The notes: a model not told the origin generated them from the letters alone. Counted from the first letter of the stretch, positions 1-7,788 are shown. The stretch: DNA of 64,000 nt from Gracilimonas sp. (GCA_022450045.1 JAKURD010000004.1:62001-126000), one strand, 5' to 3'. Numbers and translations are program-made.

Positions 1-2
1 TG

Positions 3-808
3 CTCAGGAGTTAATCTCTCAATACTACTGTGGGGACGAAGCTGGTTATAGAACTCGATATTTACCGGTATTTCTTTCATTGCCTGAGCCTTATTATAAT
101 AACCTTCTTTGTAGTTCTCCATAAACTCATCTTTGAGCGTTAGGTTAATGCGTTCGGCTATTGGATTCTCCAGAGGATCACTGTTTTGTGTCATGCTTGG
201 TTGAATTTTATGAATTGAGAGTACCTCAACGTAATCTCCACAACAATACTGAACACCGCGATCCGAGTGATGGATCAGTCCCTCCAATGCTCTTGTACTC
301 TGATCGATAGCCATCTGCAGGGCTGCAATAGCCCAGCTGGCTTCCAGCGTCTGGCCAATGGCATATCCCACCACCTTTCTGGAATACATATCTGTAATTA
401 AAAACAGATACAAAAAACACTGCTCCTGCTGACACCAAAAGAAAGTAATATCACTAACCCATATTTGGTTGGGCTCCTCAGGAAACATGTCTTCAATTAA
501 ATTGGAAAATCGATGATAGTGATGGTAACTGTCGGTGGTTGCGCACGCCTGCTTTTGCGGCGAACAAGTAGACCATGTGCTCTCAACAGCCGAAAGAATT
601 TGTCCCGGCCTATGCAGATCCCATGCAGGGCAAACTCCCCCTGCAAACTGGCAAAAAGGTTACGACCGCTATCTTTTTTCCAAATCACCCGTTTCCGGCG
701 AATCAACTCCACAATTAAATACTCCTCAAAAGCCTTGGTTTCCACGCGGGCAATCGATGTATAATAGGCTTGTTTACTGTAGCCAAACACCCGGCAAGCA
801 TCCTGCAC
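3..808 (-). pseudogene. IS3 transposase OrfB, frameshifted and cut by the window edge
   Basis: This is the DDE integrase-type half of an IS3 transposase. The N-terminal part (808 down to about 530) reads QDACRVFGYSKQAYY and stops at 497-499. The rest continues in another frame (HHYHRFSNLIEDM, then VSDIT, HSDRGVQY, NPIAERI) without a stop to the window edge. The three catalytic residues are visible: Asp near 451, Asp near 262 and Glu near 154, with the last two 35 residues apart. The frame change lies around 525-541, far from the OrfA/OrfB junction, so it looks like a mutation and not programmed shifting. OrfB reading probably begins upstream in the -1 frame overlapping the end of OrfA (QQLGKAFCVQDACR). 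Confidence 0.85.
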
Positions 809-822
809 GCAGAAGGCTTTCC

Positions 823-1209
823 CTAGCTGTTGTTTGCATCGGGCGATTGCTTGGCTCCAAACTTTTTCCGGATATCGATTCCAAGTTCCTCTTCGGCTAC
901 CTCAACTACTTTTTGCCACAAATCGGCTCGCAACCGCTCGGCCTTCAGCTCTTGCTTCAAACGGGCGATCTCCGCAGCCTGCTTACTCTGTTTTCTTGTT
1001 TTTGCCAATTGACTGTGATCCTCAAAGACATGGCCTCCGCTTCGGTAATCTTTTACGCCGCTGAAGGCCTGCATCCAGTATAGAACGGTGCAGTTTCCTT
1101 TAATGGAATAGGCCCGACGGGCCTCCTCTTTGCTTAGGCTCCCCGAAAGCACATCCTGTACTACTTTCCACTTAAATGCTTCACTATAAATACCATTTTT
1201 TGCTGACAT
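823..1209 (-). CDS. IS3 transposase OrfA (helix-turn-helix subunit)
   Basis: A 128-residue protein with an N-terminal helix-turn-helix (about residues 8-50, containing FKWKVVQDVLSG and EEARRAYSIKG) and a C-terminal charged leucine-rich coiled coil (about 75-110, AEIARLKQELKAERL). This is the usual OrfA layout: DNA binding plus multimerisation. It ends about 15 bases before the first ATG of OrfB. In IS3 elements the OrfAB fusion is made by -1 frameshifting, and the -1 frame is open across this stop codon, which fits. The gene looks intact, but its OrfB partner is broken. Confidence 0.85.
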   Translation of the reverse strand: MSAKNGIYSEAFKWKVVQDVLSGSLSKEEARRAYSIKGNCTVLYWMQAFSGVKDYRSGGHVFEDHSQLAKTRKQSKQAAEIARLKQELKAERLRADLWQKVVEVAEEELGIDIRKKFGAKQSPDANNS

Positions 1210-1272
1210 GTTGTTATCCTGTTTTCCGTTGACGTTTTATATGCAAATTCGTCAACCTATTTCAGGACGACA

Positions 1273-1510
1273 CATGTTGCTACCAACGCCCCTATCTTCC
1301 CGAAAGCTTTCGGGACAGAGCTAAATCCTGTCTCTCTCCAAAGAGAGACAGGCTCTTTTTGGCTTAAACAATTTAAACCTGCTTATAATACATATAGATA
1401 TGCTCCGAAGCCTGTGCCCCTTTGGAGGGACAGCATGTGCAGCTCGCTGCGTCTTGTGGGGAGGAGCGTCACTCAATTTCTATAACGAAAAGATAAATTC
1501 ATTTCTTTCT
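1273..1510. other. Intergenic stretch with two hairpins, no gene seen
   Basis: No open frame resembling a protein was found. Two inverted repeats stand out: TCCCGAAAGCTTTCGGGA near 1297-1314, and a perfect 11-bp stem (CCTGTCTCTCT, loop CCAA) at about 1327-1352 followed by CTCTTTTTGG. The second looks like a rho-independent terminator on the plus strand, although no plus-strand gene precedes it. Its neighbourhood (1410-1460, CCTTTGGAGGGACAG) resembles degraded interspersed-repeat sequence. Confidence 0.5.
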
Positions 1511-1518
1511 TATCTTTG
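1511..1518 (+). promoter_or_regulatory. Bacteroidota-type -7 box TATCTTTG for the nitroreductase
   Basis: TATCTTTG matches the TAnnTTTG -7 element used by the main sigma factor in Bacteroidota. It lies 27 bases before the ATG at 1546. A TTG that could extend the reading frame upstream (1516-1518) is part of this box, which argues that the ATG is the real start. Confidence 0.55.
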
Positions 1519-1545
1519 GTTCAAAACCCATTTCACAAAATCTAC

Positions 1546-2199
1546 ATGACTACTGACGAATCCATTCGCGCCCGCAAAACCCTGAAGCTCAGGGGAGATC
1601 CTGAAAGTCCGCTTCCAGTGACAAAGGGTGAAAAATTCAAACAGACCCTAAAAGAACTCATCGAGCTGGCAGGGAAGGCTCCCTTTCATTATGAAAGCAG
1701 TGAAGATCAAAGAAAAGGTGCATTAAAAGGAATAGAACCCTGGCGCTTTCATGTACTGGATGGGAAAAATTGCCGTTCGTTTCTTGGATCTTTGAATCAG
1801 GAGATACCGATGAAGGCCCCGGAAGGCATCCGGCAAATGCTGGCTGCTGCGGATGCGTTGATACTGGCTACGTGGCTGCCGGAACGAAGTCAAAAGTTGT
1901 CCCGCAGATTTCATCCTAACCTGAAAAATATGGAGCATATTGCGGCTACCGGCGCAGCAATAGAAAACCTCTTGCTTGCGGCAACTTCAAGAAGGATCAA
2001 TGCTTACTGGTCATCGGGTGGGATCATCCGAAAATCAAAAACGCTGGAATTTCTGGGCATTCCCAAACACGAGATCTTGCTCGGGGCGGTTTTTCTGTTT
2101 CCTAATGAATATGCGGACCAAGTAGAAACCAAAACCGGAAAGAATGCAGACAATAGAGGCGAAATCGGGGACTTCATGCAGTGGATAGAGGTAGCTTAG
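1546..2199 (+). CDS. Nitroreductase-family FMN oxidoreductase
   Basis: A 217-residue protein of the nitroreductase fold. Such proteins bind FMN as dimers and use NAD(P)H to reduce nitro compounds, quinones or flavins. The N-terminal SIRARKTLK segment resembles the usual phosphate-contacting region, EPWRFHVL matches the conserved 'PW/S-hydrophobic' strand, and the C-terminal half (HIAATGAAIENLLLAA, then GIPKHEILLGAVFLF) matches the conserved helix and strand near the flavin. Length is normal. The start was moved to the ATG at 1546 because the upstream TTG lies inside a promoter box. Its stop codon is inside a perfect hairpin shared with the converging downstream gene. The substrate cannot be told from sequence. 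Confidence 0.8.
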   Translation: MTTDESIRARKTLKLRGDPESPLPVTKGEKFKQTLKELIELAGKAPFHYESSEDQRKGALKGIEPWRFHVLDGKNCRSFLGSLNQEIPMKAPEGIRQMLAAADALILATWLPERSQKLSRRFHPNLKNMEHIAATGAAIENLLLAATSRRINAYWSSGGIIRKSKTLEFLGIPKHEILLGAVFLFPNEYADQVETKTGKNADNRGEIGDFMQWIEVA

Positions 2200-2235
2200 A
2201 ATATCCAACACGGAATATTGGATATTCTAAGCTAC
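2191..2235. terminator. Perfect 18-bp hairpin holding both converging stop codons
   Basis: GTAGCTTAGAATATCCAA pairs perfectly with its reverse complement at 2218-2235 across a 9-base loop. The stop codon of the nitroreductase (TAG, 2197-2199) is in the left arm and that of the GIY-YIG gene (2232-2234 on the minus strand) is in the right arm. It probably works as a bidirectional terminator or 3' stability hairpin. A T-tract is weak on either side. Confidence 0.7.
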
Positions 2236-3065
2236 TTCTTCATTAAAGCCAGCAGGTCATCGATCTCATCCTGATCAATCAGTACCGACTCCAGCCCCAA
2301 TACCTTTTTCATGCGGAAATTCCGCTCCGGCCCCAGCGTGTAGAACATGCGGAGCAGCTCTAGCTCGTTATCAAAGTAATGCTCTGTGAAACGGTCTTTG
2401 AATTTAATGGACAGGATATGCTCTTCCAGTTCATCCGCCAGCAGGCTTGATGACCCTTTCAGAAACTGATCTACCAGCACACCCGTTTGAGTATCCAGCT
2501 GCAGCTGAAATTTTTGCGGAGTGATGCGGTTCAGTAACTGATTTGGCAAATAGGTCGCGCTTCGGATGGGCCGGTTGAAAACATAGAGCAGCTTTAGCAA
2601 AGCCCCCAATCCCTTGCGGGTTTTAAGGTGGCCTTTGAAACAGCCGTACACATTCGGATAGTCATCCAACACCCGCATGGAAAGCCTGAATTCCCACTGG
2701 CTGCCCCGTCGCGCAGTGGAGATGTAATAGTAGGTCTCCGGCTTTTTGTTGGCGTGATTGAAAGGCGGCCGAAGCGAGCGGATCAACAGGTTTTCCAGTA
2801 AAATGGCATCCGTTTCCGAATTACAGACCTCAAAGGAAATACGTTCCAAGTGGGCGATCATGCGCTGAATTTTCCTGGACCTGGAATACCGGTATGATGT
2901 GACCCGCTGCTGAAGATCTTTGGCCTTACCCACATACATCACCTGATCGTGACGATCGTACATGGTGTACACGCCGGGATCATGCGGGGGAAGTTCCTCC
3001 CCCATGGCATTGTTCACCCGCTCCTTTTGGGTAACGGCGGCAGGTTCAAAGAGGTCTAAAGTCAC
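2232..3065 (-). CDS. GIY-YIG domain protein, UvrC N-terminal-like
   Basis: A 277-residue protein. Residues about 27-105 form a GIY-YIG nuclease-type domain: GVYTMYD gives the 'GIY' strand, VMYVGKAKDLQQR gives 'YIG' with the conserved Arg, and ETDAILLENLLIRSLRPPFN matches the UvrC segment holding the metal-binding Glu. The UvrC helix-hairpin-helix and RNase H-like endonuclease domains are absent, so this is not full UvrC but a stand-alone relative, as also found fused to exonucleases. Residues 110-277 continue with UvrC-like text (YYYISTARRGSQWEFRLS). The start is a GTG at 3065; an ATG at 3005 is possible and would still include the domain. A DNA repair role is inferred. Confidence 0.7.
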   Translation of the reverse strand: MTLDLFEPAAVTQKERVNNAMGEELPPHDPGVYTMYDRHDQVMYVGKAKDLQQRVTSYRYSRSRKIQRMIAHLERISFEVCNSETDAILLENLLIRSLRPPFNHANKKPETYYYISTARRGSQWEFRLSMRVLDDYPNVYGCFKGHLKTRKGLGALLKLLYVFNRPIRSATYLPNQLLNRITPQKFQLQLDTQTGVLVDQFLKGSSSLLADELEEHILSIKFKDRFTEHYFDNELELLRMFYTLGPERNFRMKKVLGLESVLIDQDEIDDLLALMKK

Positions 3066-3222
3066 GCAGAAATATTTTTGGAATGATTGCTGACAACGAA
3101 GCTAAAATAGGGGAAAGACGTATTCAATATCCAACCATATTATACGTATTTCACGAACTTGAAATCCGTATAACATTGAAAAAACAGGGGTTTACTTTGA
3201 TTTTATAGGGATTTGAAATATT

Positions 3223-3272
3223 ATCCAACGAATTAGTGCGGATTAGCAAATCCGCTCAATACTATGTTATGT
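3223..3272 (+). repeat. attC-like imperfect palindrome downstream of the integrase
   Basis: A 50-bp imperfect palindrome. It opens with ATCCAAC (fits the RYYYAAC end of integron attC sites), has a perfect 7-bp stem GCGGATT/AATCCGC at 3238-3244/3249-3255, and closes with GTTATGT (close to GTTRRRY; GTTATG ends are seen in some attC sites). It lies just past the stop codon of the minus-strand recombinase, so it could alternatively act as that gene's terminator hairpin. Confidence 0.35.
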
Positions 3273-3281
3273 GGCTTAGTT

Positions 3282-4124
3282 CTAAATATCCAAATCTTCG
3301 ATCGGACTCTTTACATCTTTCATAGTACGCGAACTTACATGGGTATAAATTTGAGTGGTCGAAATATGTTTATGCCCCAGAAGCTCCTGAATAAATCGTG
3401 TATCCGTCCCATTGTCCAGTAAATGAGTAGCAAAGCTATGGCGTAATGTATGCGGAGTGGCTTTCTTGGTGATACCGCATTGCTTTTTGTGTCGCCTCAT
3501 TAGCGCCTGTATAGAAGAAGATGAATATTGACCGCCACCTTGCCCTTCAAAAAGATACTCATTGGGTTGGTACTCTCTTACATATTCTCGTAAAAGCTGT
3601 AATACTTTTTTTGACAAAATTGAATACCGATCTTTCTGCCCTTTGCCATTCTCTATGCGAATTTGCATTCGATCAGAATCAATATCTCTTAACTTTAAAT
3701 TCAAGATCTCCCCGACCCGTAAGCCCGCGGAATAACAAAGCATAAAAATAGCTTTGTGTTTCAGGTTGGTAAAGGAATTCAAAAACCGTTGCACCTCTTC
3801 CACCGACAAAACTACTGGAATACGACTTGGTTTTTTCATTTTAATGGTAAAATCAAAATCAATTTCTTCTTGCAAAACTTCTTCATACAAAAACTTAACC
3901 GAAGCCAGCAGTTGTTTCATCATGGAATAACTGTATTCCAATTCCTTTTTGCAGTAATGAAAAAACGTTTCTAAAACATTAGGTGAGACTTCTTTGATTT
4001 CGTGAACACTTAAATAGTTTAGAAAAATATGCAATCCGTGAAGGTAAGAACGTAGAGTGCTATCACTATAATTCTTTAGGGTAAGGCGATGTTCGTACTT
4101 TGATAATAATTTCGATTTATTCAT
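3282..4124 (-). CDS. Tyrosine recombinase, XerC/XerD-like site-specific integrase
   Basis: A 280-residue tyrosine recombinase with an N-terminal SAM-like core-binding domain (about residues 8-90) and a C-terminal catalytic domain. All catalytic positions are visible: Arg in AGLRVGE, Lys in GKGQKDR, HTLRH (His-x-x-Arg), LGHKHISTT and the Tyr nucleophile in IYTHV. It lacks the extra segment typical of integron IntI between patches II and III, so it is closer to XerC/D by sequence. It stands alone, and palindromes resembling attC sites lie on both sides (3223-3272, 4243-4336, 4445-4491). That context suggests a mobile recombination platform and not the chromosome-dimer-resolving Xer pair. Codon use looks ordinary for the window. 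Confidence 0.85.
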   Translation of the reverse strand: MNKSKLLSKYEHRLTLKNYSDSTLRSYLHGLHIFLNYLSVHEIKEVSPNVLETFFHYCKKELEYSYSMMKQLLASVKFLYEEVLQEEIDFDFTIKMKKPSRIPVVLSVEEVQRFLNSFTNLKHKAIFMLCYSAGLRVGEILNLKLRDIDSDRMQIRIENGKGQKDRYSILSKKVLQLLREYVREYQPNEYLFEGQGGGQYSSSSIQALMRRHKKQCGITKKATPHTLRHSFATHLLDNGTDTRFIQELLGHKHISTTQIYTHVSSRTMKDVKSPIEDLDI

Positions 4125-4193
4125 ATTACTCTCGTTATTTAATTAATAACATGAATAAAACTTGTGTACGAAGCAAGGATAACATGAATAGCA

Positions 4194-4245
4194 TTGGTGT
4201 TATGCCAATGTTGGAGAAGAATTCGCTCCGCTCTTCTTCTCCAAC
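4194..4245. repeat. Two adjacent hairpins upstream of the integrase
   Basis: CATTGG..CCAATG (about 4194-4212) forms a small hairpin and is followed by a 12-bp perfect stem GTTGGAGAAGAA/TTCTTCTCCAAC at 4210-4221/4234-4245. The second arm runs directly into the longer inverted repeat that begins at 4243. Together they make a 150-bp palindrome-rich block in the region between the recombinase and the esterase remnant, with no credible gene. Confidence 0.6.
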
Positions 4246-4336
4246 GGTTCCGTGCTAAGTTCAAAGTTGCGTAGCAACTCATCCCAACCCTAACTAAATT
4301 CAATGGGTATACCACTGAACTTAGCACGGAACCGTT
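4243..4336. repeat. 94-bp inverted repeat with 21-bp perfect arms, attC-like
   Basis: The arms 4243-4263 (AACGGTTCCGTGCTAAGTTC plus A) and 4316-4336 are perfect reverse complements, separated by 52 bases that contain a smaller hairpin GTTGC-GTA-GCAAC. The outer ends are CTCCAAC on the left and GTTAAAT on the right; the right end fits the attC consensus GTTRRRY and the left differs at one base from RYYYAAC. Arm length resembles the R-box, spacer and L-box arms of attC sites, but true attC arms usually carry an unpaired base, which is not seen here. Confidence 0.5.
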
Positions 4337-4444
4337 AAATACCCATCATTAAATAAGTGTCGCCATATAACCACGGCATCAAGCGGACGCAACTCGCACT
4401 AACCTTGCTTGGTTTGAAGATTTAAGCTACTATTTAATTCATCA

Positions 4445-4491
4445 ATAACTCGGGGAGCGCATTGCGCCGCTTATCCCGAAGGTCGTTATAC
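4445..4491 (+). repeat. Third attC-like palindrome, just before the esterase start
   Basis: An imperfect palindrome beginning ATAACTCGGG and ending TCCCGAAGGTCGTTATAC, with an internal GCGCATTGCGC hairpin. It ends about 30 bases before the ATG of the esterase, which is where a cassette recombination site would lie relative to its gene. The arms match only partly, so this is a suggestion. Confidence 0.3.
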
Positions 4492-4521
4492 TTACTTCAT
4501 AAAAACACTCCTGCCAACGTA

Positions 4522-5292
4522 ATGAAAAACCGGATTCCTGAAATACTCCTTCTTTTACTGCTATTGCCACAACTGATCCTTGCCCAGTCATCACAGGAGA
4601 CCATCGTTGGAAATAAACACACTATCCATTCCGATATTCTTAATGAGACACGTGAATACTGGGTGGGGCTCCCGGATTCGTATGATCACGTAACCGTACA
4701 GAATAAAAGGTACCCGCTGCTGCTGGTTCTCGACGGGCCTTCTCATTTTCGGTATATAACGGGCATGCTCAGCTCAATGAGTGCAATGCGCTACGGAACC
4801 CGGCGTATACCCGAGATGATCGTTGTGGGCCTCGCAAGTACGAATTGTGAGAGAGACTTCACACCTGATAAGATCGTTACCAAAAGAAAAAATGATACCG
4901 GTGGTGCGGACCAATTCTTAGATTTTGTTGAGGACGAATTACTGCCTGAGCTTCAGGAAAAATATCAGCTTTCTGAATACAGTATCCTGTTCGGACATTC
5001 GCTGGGCGGATTGTTTGCAGTTCACACCTACCTGCAGGAAGAATCGAATTTTGATGCTTTACTTGCCATTGATCCCAGTTTCGGAACCTGGGATGCGGAG
5101 AAAATAGACGCAAAGATAGAGGCGATGTCCGACAGGTCCTTCGACCGATATCTGTATATTGCAACGGCAAACTGGGGAACCCGGAATTTAGGTAACCGGG
5201 ATCGGCATGTTCGCTTCTTCGAGGCCCTGCGAAAACGAAACGGCTCGGATCTGTTTCGGGCACGGCTTGAGTATTTTGAGAACGAGAATTAG
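4522..5292 (+). pseudogene. Secreted alpha/beta-hydrolase esterase, truncated before catalytic His
   Basis: A putative exported esterase of the esterase D / enterochelin esterase-like family. From the ATG at 4522 it has a clear signal peptide (MKNRIPEILLLLLLLPQL, cleavage after LAQ). Then come LLLVLDGPSHF, the nucleophile elbow GHSLGG and, further on, DPSFGTWD with a likely acid residue. The upstream in-frame ATG at 4462 would spoil the signal peptide. The protein ends YFENEN-stop; in this family that segment normally continues as E-N/D-H-G-S with the catalytic histidine. The 257-residue product therefore lacks the third member of the triad and the C-terminal tail, so it is probably inactive. 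Attachment-like palindromes upstream suggest it arrived, or was cut, by recombination. Confidence 0.7.
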
Positions 5293-5374
5293 ACCATTAG
5301 ACTTTATACCCTCATTCCAAATGACCCTTGGTAGTTGTTCAATCGGTTAATAACAGGTCAAACTGTATATAACC

Positions 5375-5776
5375 TTATTTAATAAGCGTAACGCCGCCCG
5401 AAAGATGATCAATAATATAATTACTGATTCCCCCAGGGCCGTCTTCATTGATGTCCCATTTAAAATCTGCCCCGCCGATGAACAGGTGATCGGCCTTTAA
5501 TTTCTTCATTTGCTCAACAATAATCTTACCCGGATTTCCGGTTTCAACCATAGTTTCAAGCGGACCTTCTTTGCCGGCGATATCTTCGAAAGTATATTTG
5601 GCCAATTCTATGATGCCCTTTGCCTCGTTAAGTGCTTCATCATCAACGGCTATTACCAAAATATATACTTCAGGATCCACACGCAGATCCCGAAATAATT
5701 CAGCCGCATATTTTACAGCCGCACTGGCATATTTTGTCCCGTTAGTAGCAATAACCCATTTTTTTGTATTTCCCAT
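5375..5776 (-). CDS. Universal stress protein (UspA domain)
   Basis: A 133-residue single-domain protein with the UspA-like alpha/beta fold: strand KWVIATNGTKYASAAVKYAAE at the start, VYILVIAVDDEAL as strand 2, and KLKADHLFIGGADF as the usual late strand. The ATP-binding G-x2-G-x9-G(S/T) pattern is degenerate (GGADFKWDINEDGPGGIS), so nucleotide binding is uncertain. No signal peptide is seen, so it is cytoplasmic. It is a single-gene unit between the esterase remnant and a lipoprotein gene. Confidence 0.75.
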   Translation of the reverse strand: MGNTKKWVIATNGTKYASAAVKYAAELFRDLRVDPEVYILVIAVDDEALNEAKGIIELAKYTFEDIAGKEGPLETMVETGNPGKIIVEQMKKLKADHLFIGGADFKWDINEDGPGGISNYIIDHLSGGVTLIK

Positions 5777-5833
5777 GATTGTAATTTTGAATTATAACGG
5801 TTGCAATTTTTTGAACATGCAGGAAGTAAGAAT

Positions 5834-6271
5834 TTACAATACGGAGCGACTAATAGTAGCGGCCATCAATATTTTAACAGATTGATCTTTATGTTCAGCA
5901 GGGAAAAATTCAAATCCTCTTATAGTTTTACTAATCACAAGTAAACATTTTTCTTCAAGTTGTGTAATAGGATGAACCAACTCCACCTGCCCTTCTTCGC
6001 TTATTACATACTGAACGATAGCTTTTTCAGGCCCCGTATTGCATTCATCAGATCTGTAAGTTTCATTTACTGCCCGCTGGAAGTCCGGGCTTCCATTTAG
6101 AGGATAGGCCACATAATCTGGCGCAACATAAACCTTTTTCTCATACCCAAAGTCAGAGGCCTCTGCCCAGGTTTGTCCACGTTCAACTCCCGGAGGTAAA
6201 GGCCCGGAAGACATACGTGTTGGTTCGCAGGAGATCAACAAAACAGCAAATATCAGCAAATAATAGCGCAT
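5834..6271 (-). CDS. Small lipoprotein with TonB C-terminal-like domain
   Basis: A 145-residue lipoprotein. The first 15 residues (MRYYLLIFAVLLISC) form a type II signal peptide with lipobox LISC, so Cys15 is the likely lipid-bearing residue. Residues about 80-145 (KAIVQYVISEEGQVELVHP, then a conserved Cys and FEFFPAEHKDQSVKILM) look like the C-terminal fold of TonB-type energy transducers, but the transmembrane anchor and Pro-rich linker are absent. Such TonB-C-only lipoproteins are common in Bacteroidota; their role is not known. It diverges from the cca gene. Confidence 0.6.
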   Translation of the reverse strand: MRYYLLIFAVLLISCEPTRMSSGPLPPGVERGQTWAEASDFGYEKKVYVAPDYVAYPLNGSPDFQRAVNETYRSDECNTGPEKAIVQYVISEEGQVELVHPITQLEEKCLLVISKTIRGFEFFPAEHKDQSVKILMAATISRSVL

Positions 6272-6349
6272 GAAATTGAATATTGATTTAAATGAATCAG
6301 TTCGGCTAAAATATCTTTGTTAACATCTGAAAGCAACGAATAACATTCC

Positions 6350-6357
6350 TATCTTTG
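6350..6357 (+). promoter_or_regulatory. -7 box TATCTTTG for the CCA-adding enzyme gene
   Basis: TATCTTTG sits 15 bases before the ATG at 6373. The alternative upstream TTG start (6355-6357) lies inside this box, so it is rejected. A second TATCTTTG occurs at 6312-6319. Confidence 0.55.
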
Positions 6358-6372
6358 CGATGCTTGGAACAC

Positions 6373-7788
6373 ATGAATAACATACCCGAATTACACCAAA
6401 AAGTCTTCAAAATAATCAGCGAGGCGGCCAGGGAACTGGGCTGTCCTGTATATGTGGTAGGCGGTTATGTACGTGACTACTACCTGGGCCGGCTGGAAGA
6501 AGGAGTGATGGATCTCGACTTCGTTACAGTTGGCTCTGGAATTGCCCTTGCCAGGAAGGTGGCAGAGAATATCGAAGGGTCTTCGCTCGCTGTTTATCAA
6601 CAGTTCGGAACCGCACAGGTAAAGGCCGGTGAGCTGGAACTGGAATTTGTGGGAGCCCGCAAGGAAAGCTATCGGAAGAACTCCCGCAAGCCGCTTGTTG
6701 AAGACGGTACGCTGGAAGATGACCAGCTTCGTAGAGACCTCACCATAAACGCACTTTCATGGTCGCTGAATAAAGAAAATTATGGGGAATTGATTGACCC
6801 GTTCGAGGGAATGGAAGACCTGAATAATAAGATCGTCAAAACCCCGATAGACCCGCATAAAACCTTTGATGACGATCCCCTTCGCATGATGAGGGCCATT
6901 CGATTTGCTTCTCAGCTTGATTTCCGTATTGAGGAAAAAACTTTTGAAGCCATTACCAAGATGGCTGAGCGTATCAGCATTATCTCCAAAGAGCGCATCA
7001 TTGTTGAGCTAAATAAAATTATACTTAGCGACCATCCCTCCCTTGGATTTACCATGCTTTTTAAAACGGGACTCTTAAAAGAGTTTTTCCCCGAAATGCA
7101 CGATCTTCATGGGGTGAAGGAGATCAACGGGGTTCGCCATAAAGACAATTTCTGGCATACCTTGAAAGTATTGGATAATGTGATCGAATTGGGAGCTGAT
7201 CTGTGGTTGCGCTGGGCGGCCATCATGCACGATATTGCAAAACCGCCAACGCAGCGCTTTCATGAAAAAGCCGGCTGGACCTTTCACGGTCACGATGCCC
7301 TGGGAGCTAAATGGACCAAGCGGATCTTCCGCCGTCTCGGCCTTCCCCTGGATGAACGGATGCGCTATGTGAGAAAATTAGTACGGCTGCACCTCCGTCC
7401 CATCGCTCTGGTTTCGGATGAAGTTTCAGATTCCGCTATTCGCAGGTTAATTTATGAAGCGGGTGATGACATTGACGACCTGATGAAGCTATGCCGTGCC
7501 GATATCACCACAAAGAATGACTATAAGCTTGAGAAATATCAGAAGAACTTTGATTATGTGGAACAGCGCATCAAAGAAGTGGAAGAAAAAGATCGCCTCA
7601 GGAAATGGAAAAATCCGCTTTCCGGGGAAGAGATCATGGAGGCGCTCAACATAAAGCCAAGTAAAACAGTTGGAGAAGTAAAGGATGCAGTGAAAGAAGC
7701 GATCCTGAACGGTGAAATTCCGAACGAACACGATGCGGCATTTAATTATATGATGGAACACAAAAAAGACTTTTTAAACAATGGCTGA
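6373..7788 (+). CDS. cca: tRNA nucleotidyltransferase / poly(A) polymerase family with HD domain
   Basis: A class II nucleotidyltransferase of 471 residues that adds or repairs the CCA end of tRNA. The head domain has VVGGYVRDYYLGR (GG nucleotide-binding motif, near residue 30) and MDLDF with the metal-binding DxD (near 47-49). RRDLTINALSW and PLRMMRAIRFASQL are the family's B and C motifs. The second half holds an HD domain (HTLKVLDNV and IMHDIAKPP, near residue 285), which in relatives gives phosphohydrolase activity. The stop overlaps the start of ispE by 8 bases, so the two are translationally coupled. Members of this family can be CCA-adding, A-adding or poly(A) polymerases, and sequence alone does not settle which. 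Confidence 0.88.
   Translation: MNNIPELHQKVFKIISEAARELGCPVYVVGGYVRDYYLGRLEEGVMDLDFVTVGSGIALARKVAENIEGSSLAVYQQFGTAQVKAGELELEFVGARKESYRKNSRKPLVEDGTLEDDQLRRDLTINALSWSLNKENYGELIDPFEGMEDLNNKIVKTPIDPHKTFDDDPLRMMRAIRFASQLDFRIEEKTFEAITKMAERISIISKERIIVELNKIILSDHPSLGFTMLFKTGLLKEFFPEMHDLHGVKEINGVRHKDNFWHTLKVLDNVIELGADLWLRWAAIMHDIAKPPTQRFHEKAGWTFHGHDALGAKWTKRIFRRLGLPLDERMRYVRKLVRLHLRPIALVSDEVSDSAIRRLIYEAGDDIDDLMKLCRADITTKNDYKLEKYQKNFDYVEQRIKEVEEKDRLRKWKNPLSGEEIMEALNIKPSKTVGEVKDAVKEAILNGEIPNEHDAAFNYMMEHKKDFLNNG

Larger units (their letters stand above)
1..1272 (-). mobile_element. IS3-family insertion sequence, one end only, inactivated
   Basis: An IS3-type element read on the minus strand: OrfA, then OrfB in the -1 frame, preceded by a terminus near 1272. 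That end reads TGTCGTCCTGAA on the minus strand and continues AATAGGTTGAC, which resembles IS3-family inverted repeats. The other end lies beyond base 1, so the right inverted repeat and the target duplication cannot be seen. OrfB carries a frameshift, so this copy should not make an active transposase unless other copies act in trans. The family call rests on the OrfA/OrfB layout and a DD(35)E triad; the exact terminus is an estimate. Confidence 0.85.

Noticed and set aside
535..1083. Long plus-strand reading frame over the IS element
   Set aside because: It is antisense to OrfA and OrfB, has no family features and is explained by the coding bias of the real genes.
3282..4124. Recombinase as a true integron integrase (IntI)
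   Set aside because: The extra IntI segment between catalytic patches II and III is not visible and the protein is shorter than IntI, so only an integron-like reading is kept.
4139..4327. 62-residue minus-strand frame next to the integrase
   Set aside because: It lies wholly in inverted repeats and has no coding character.
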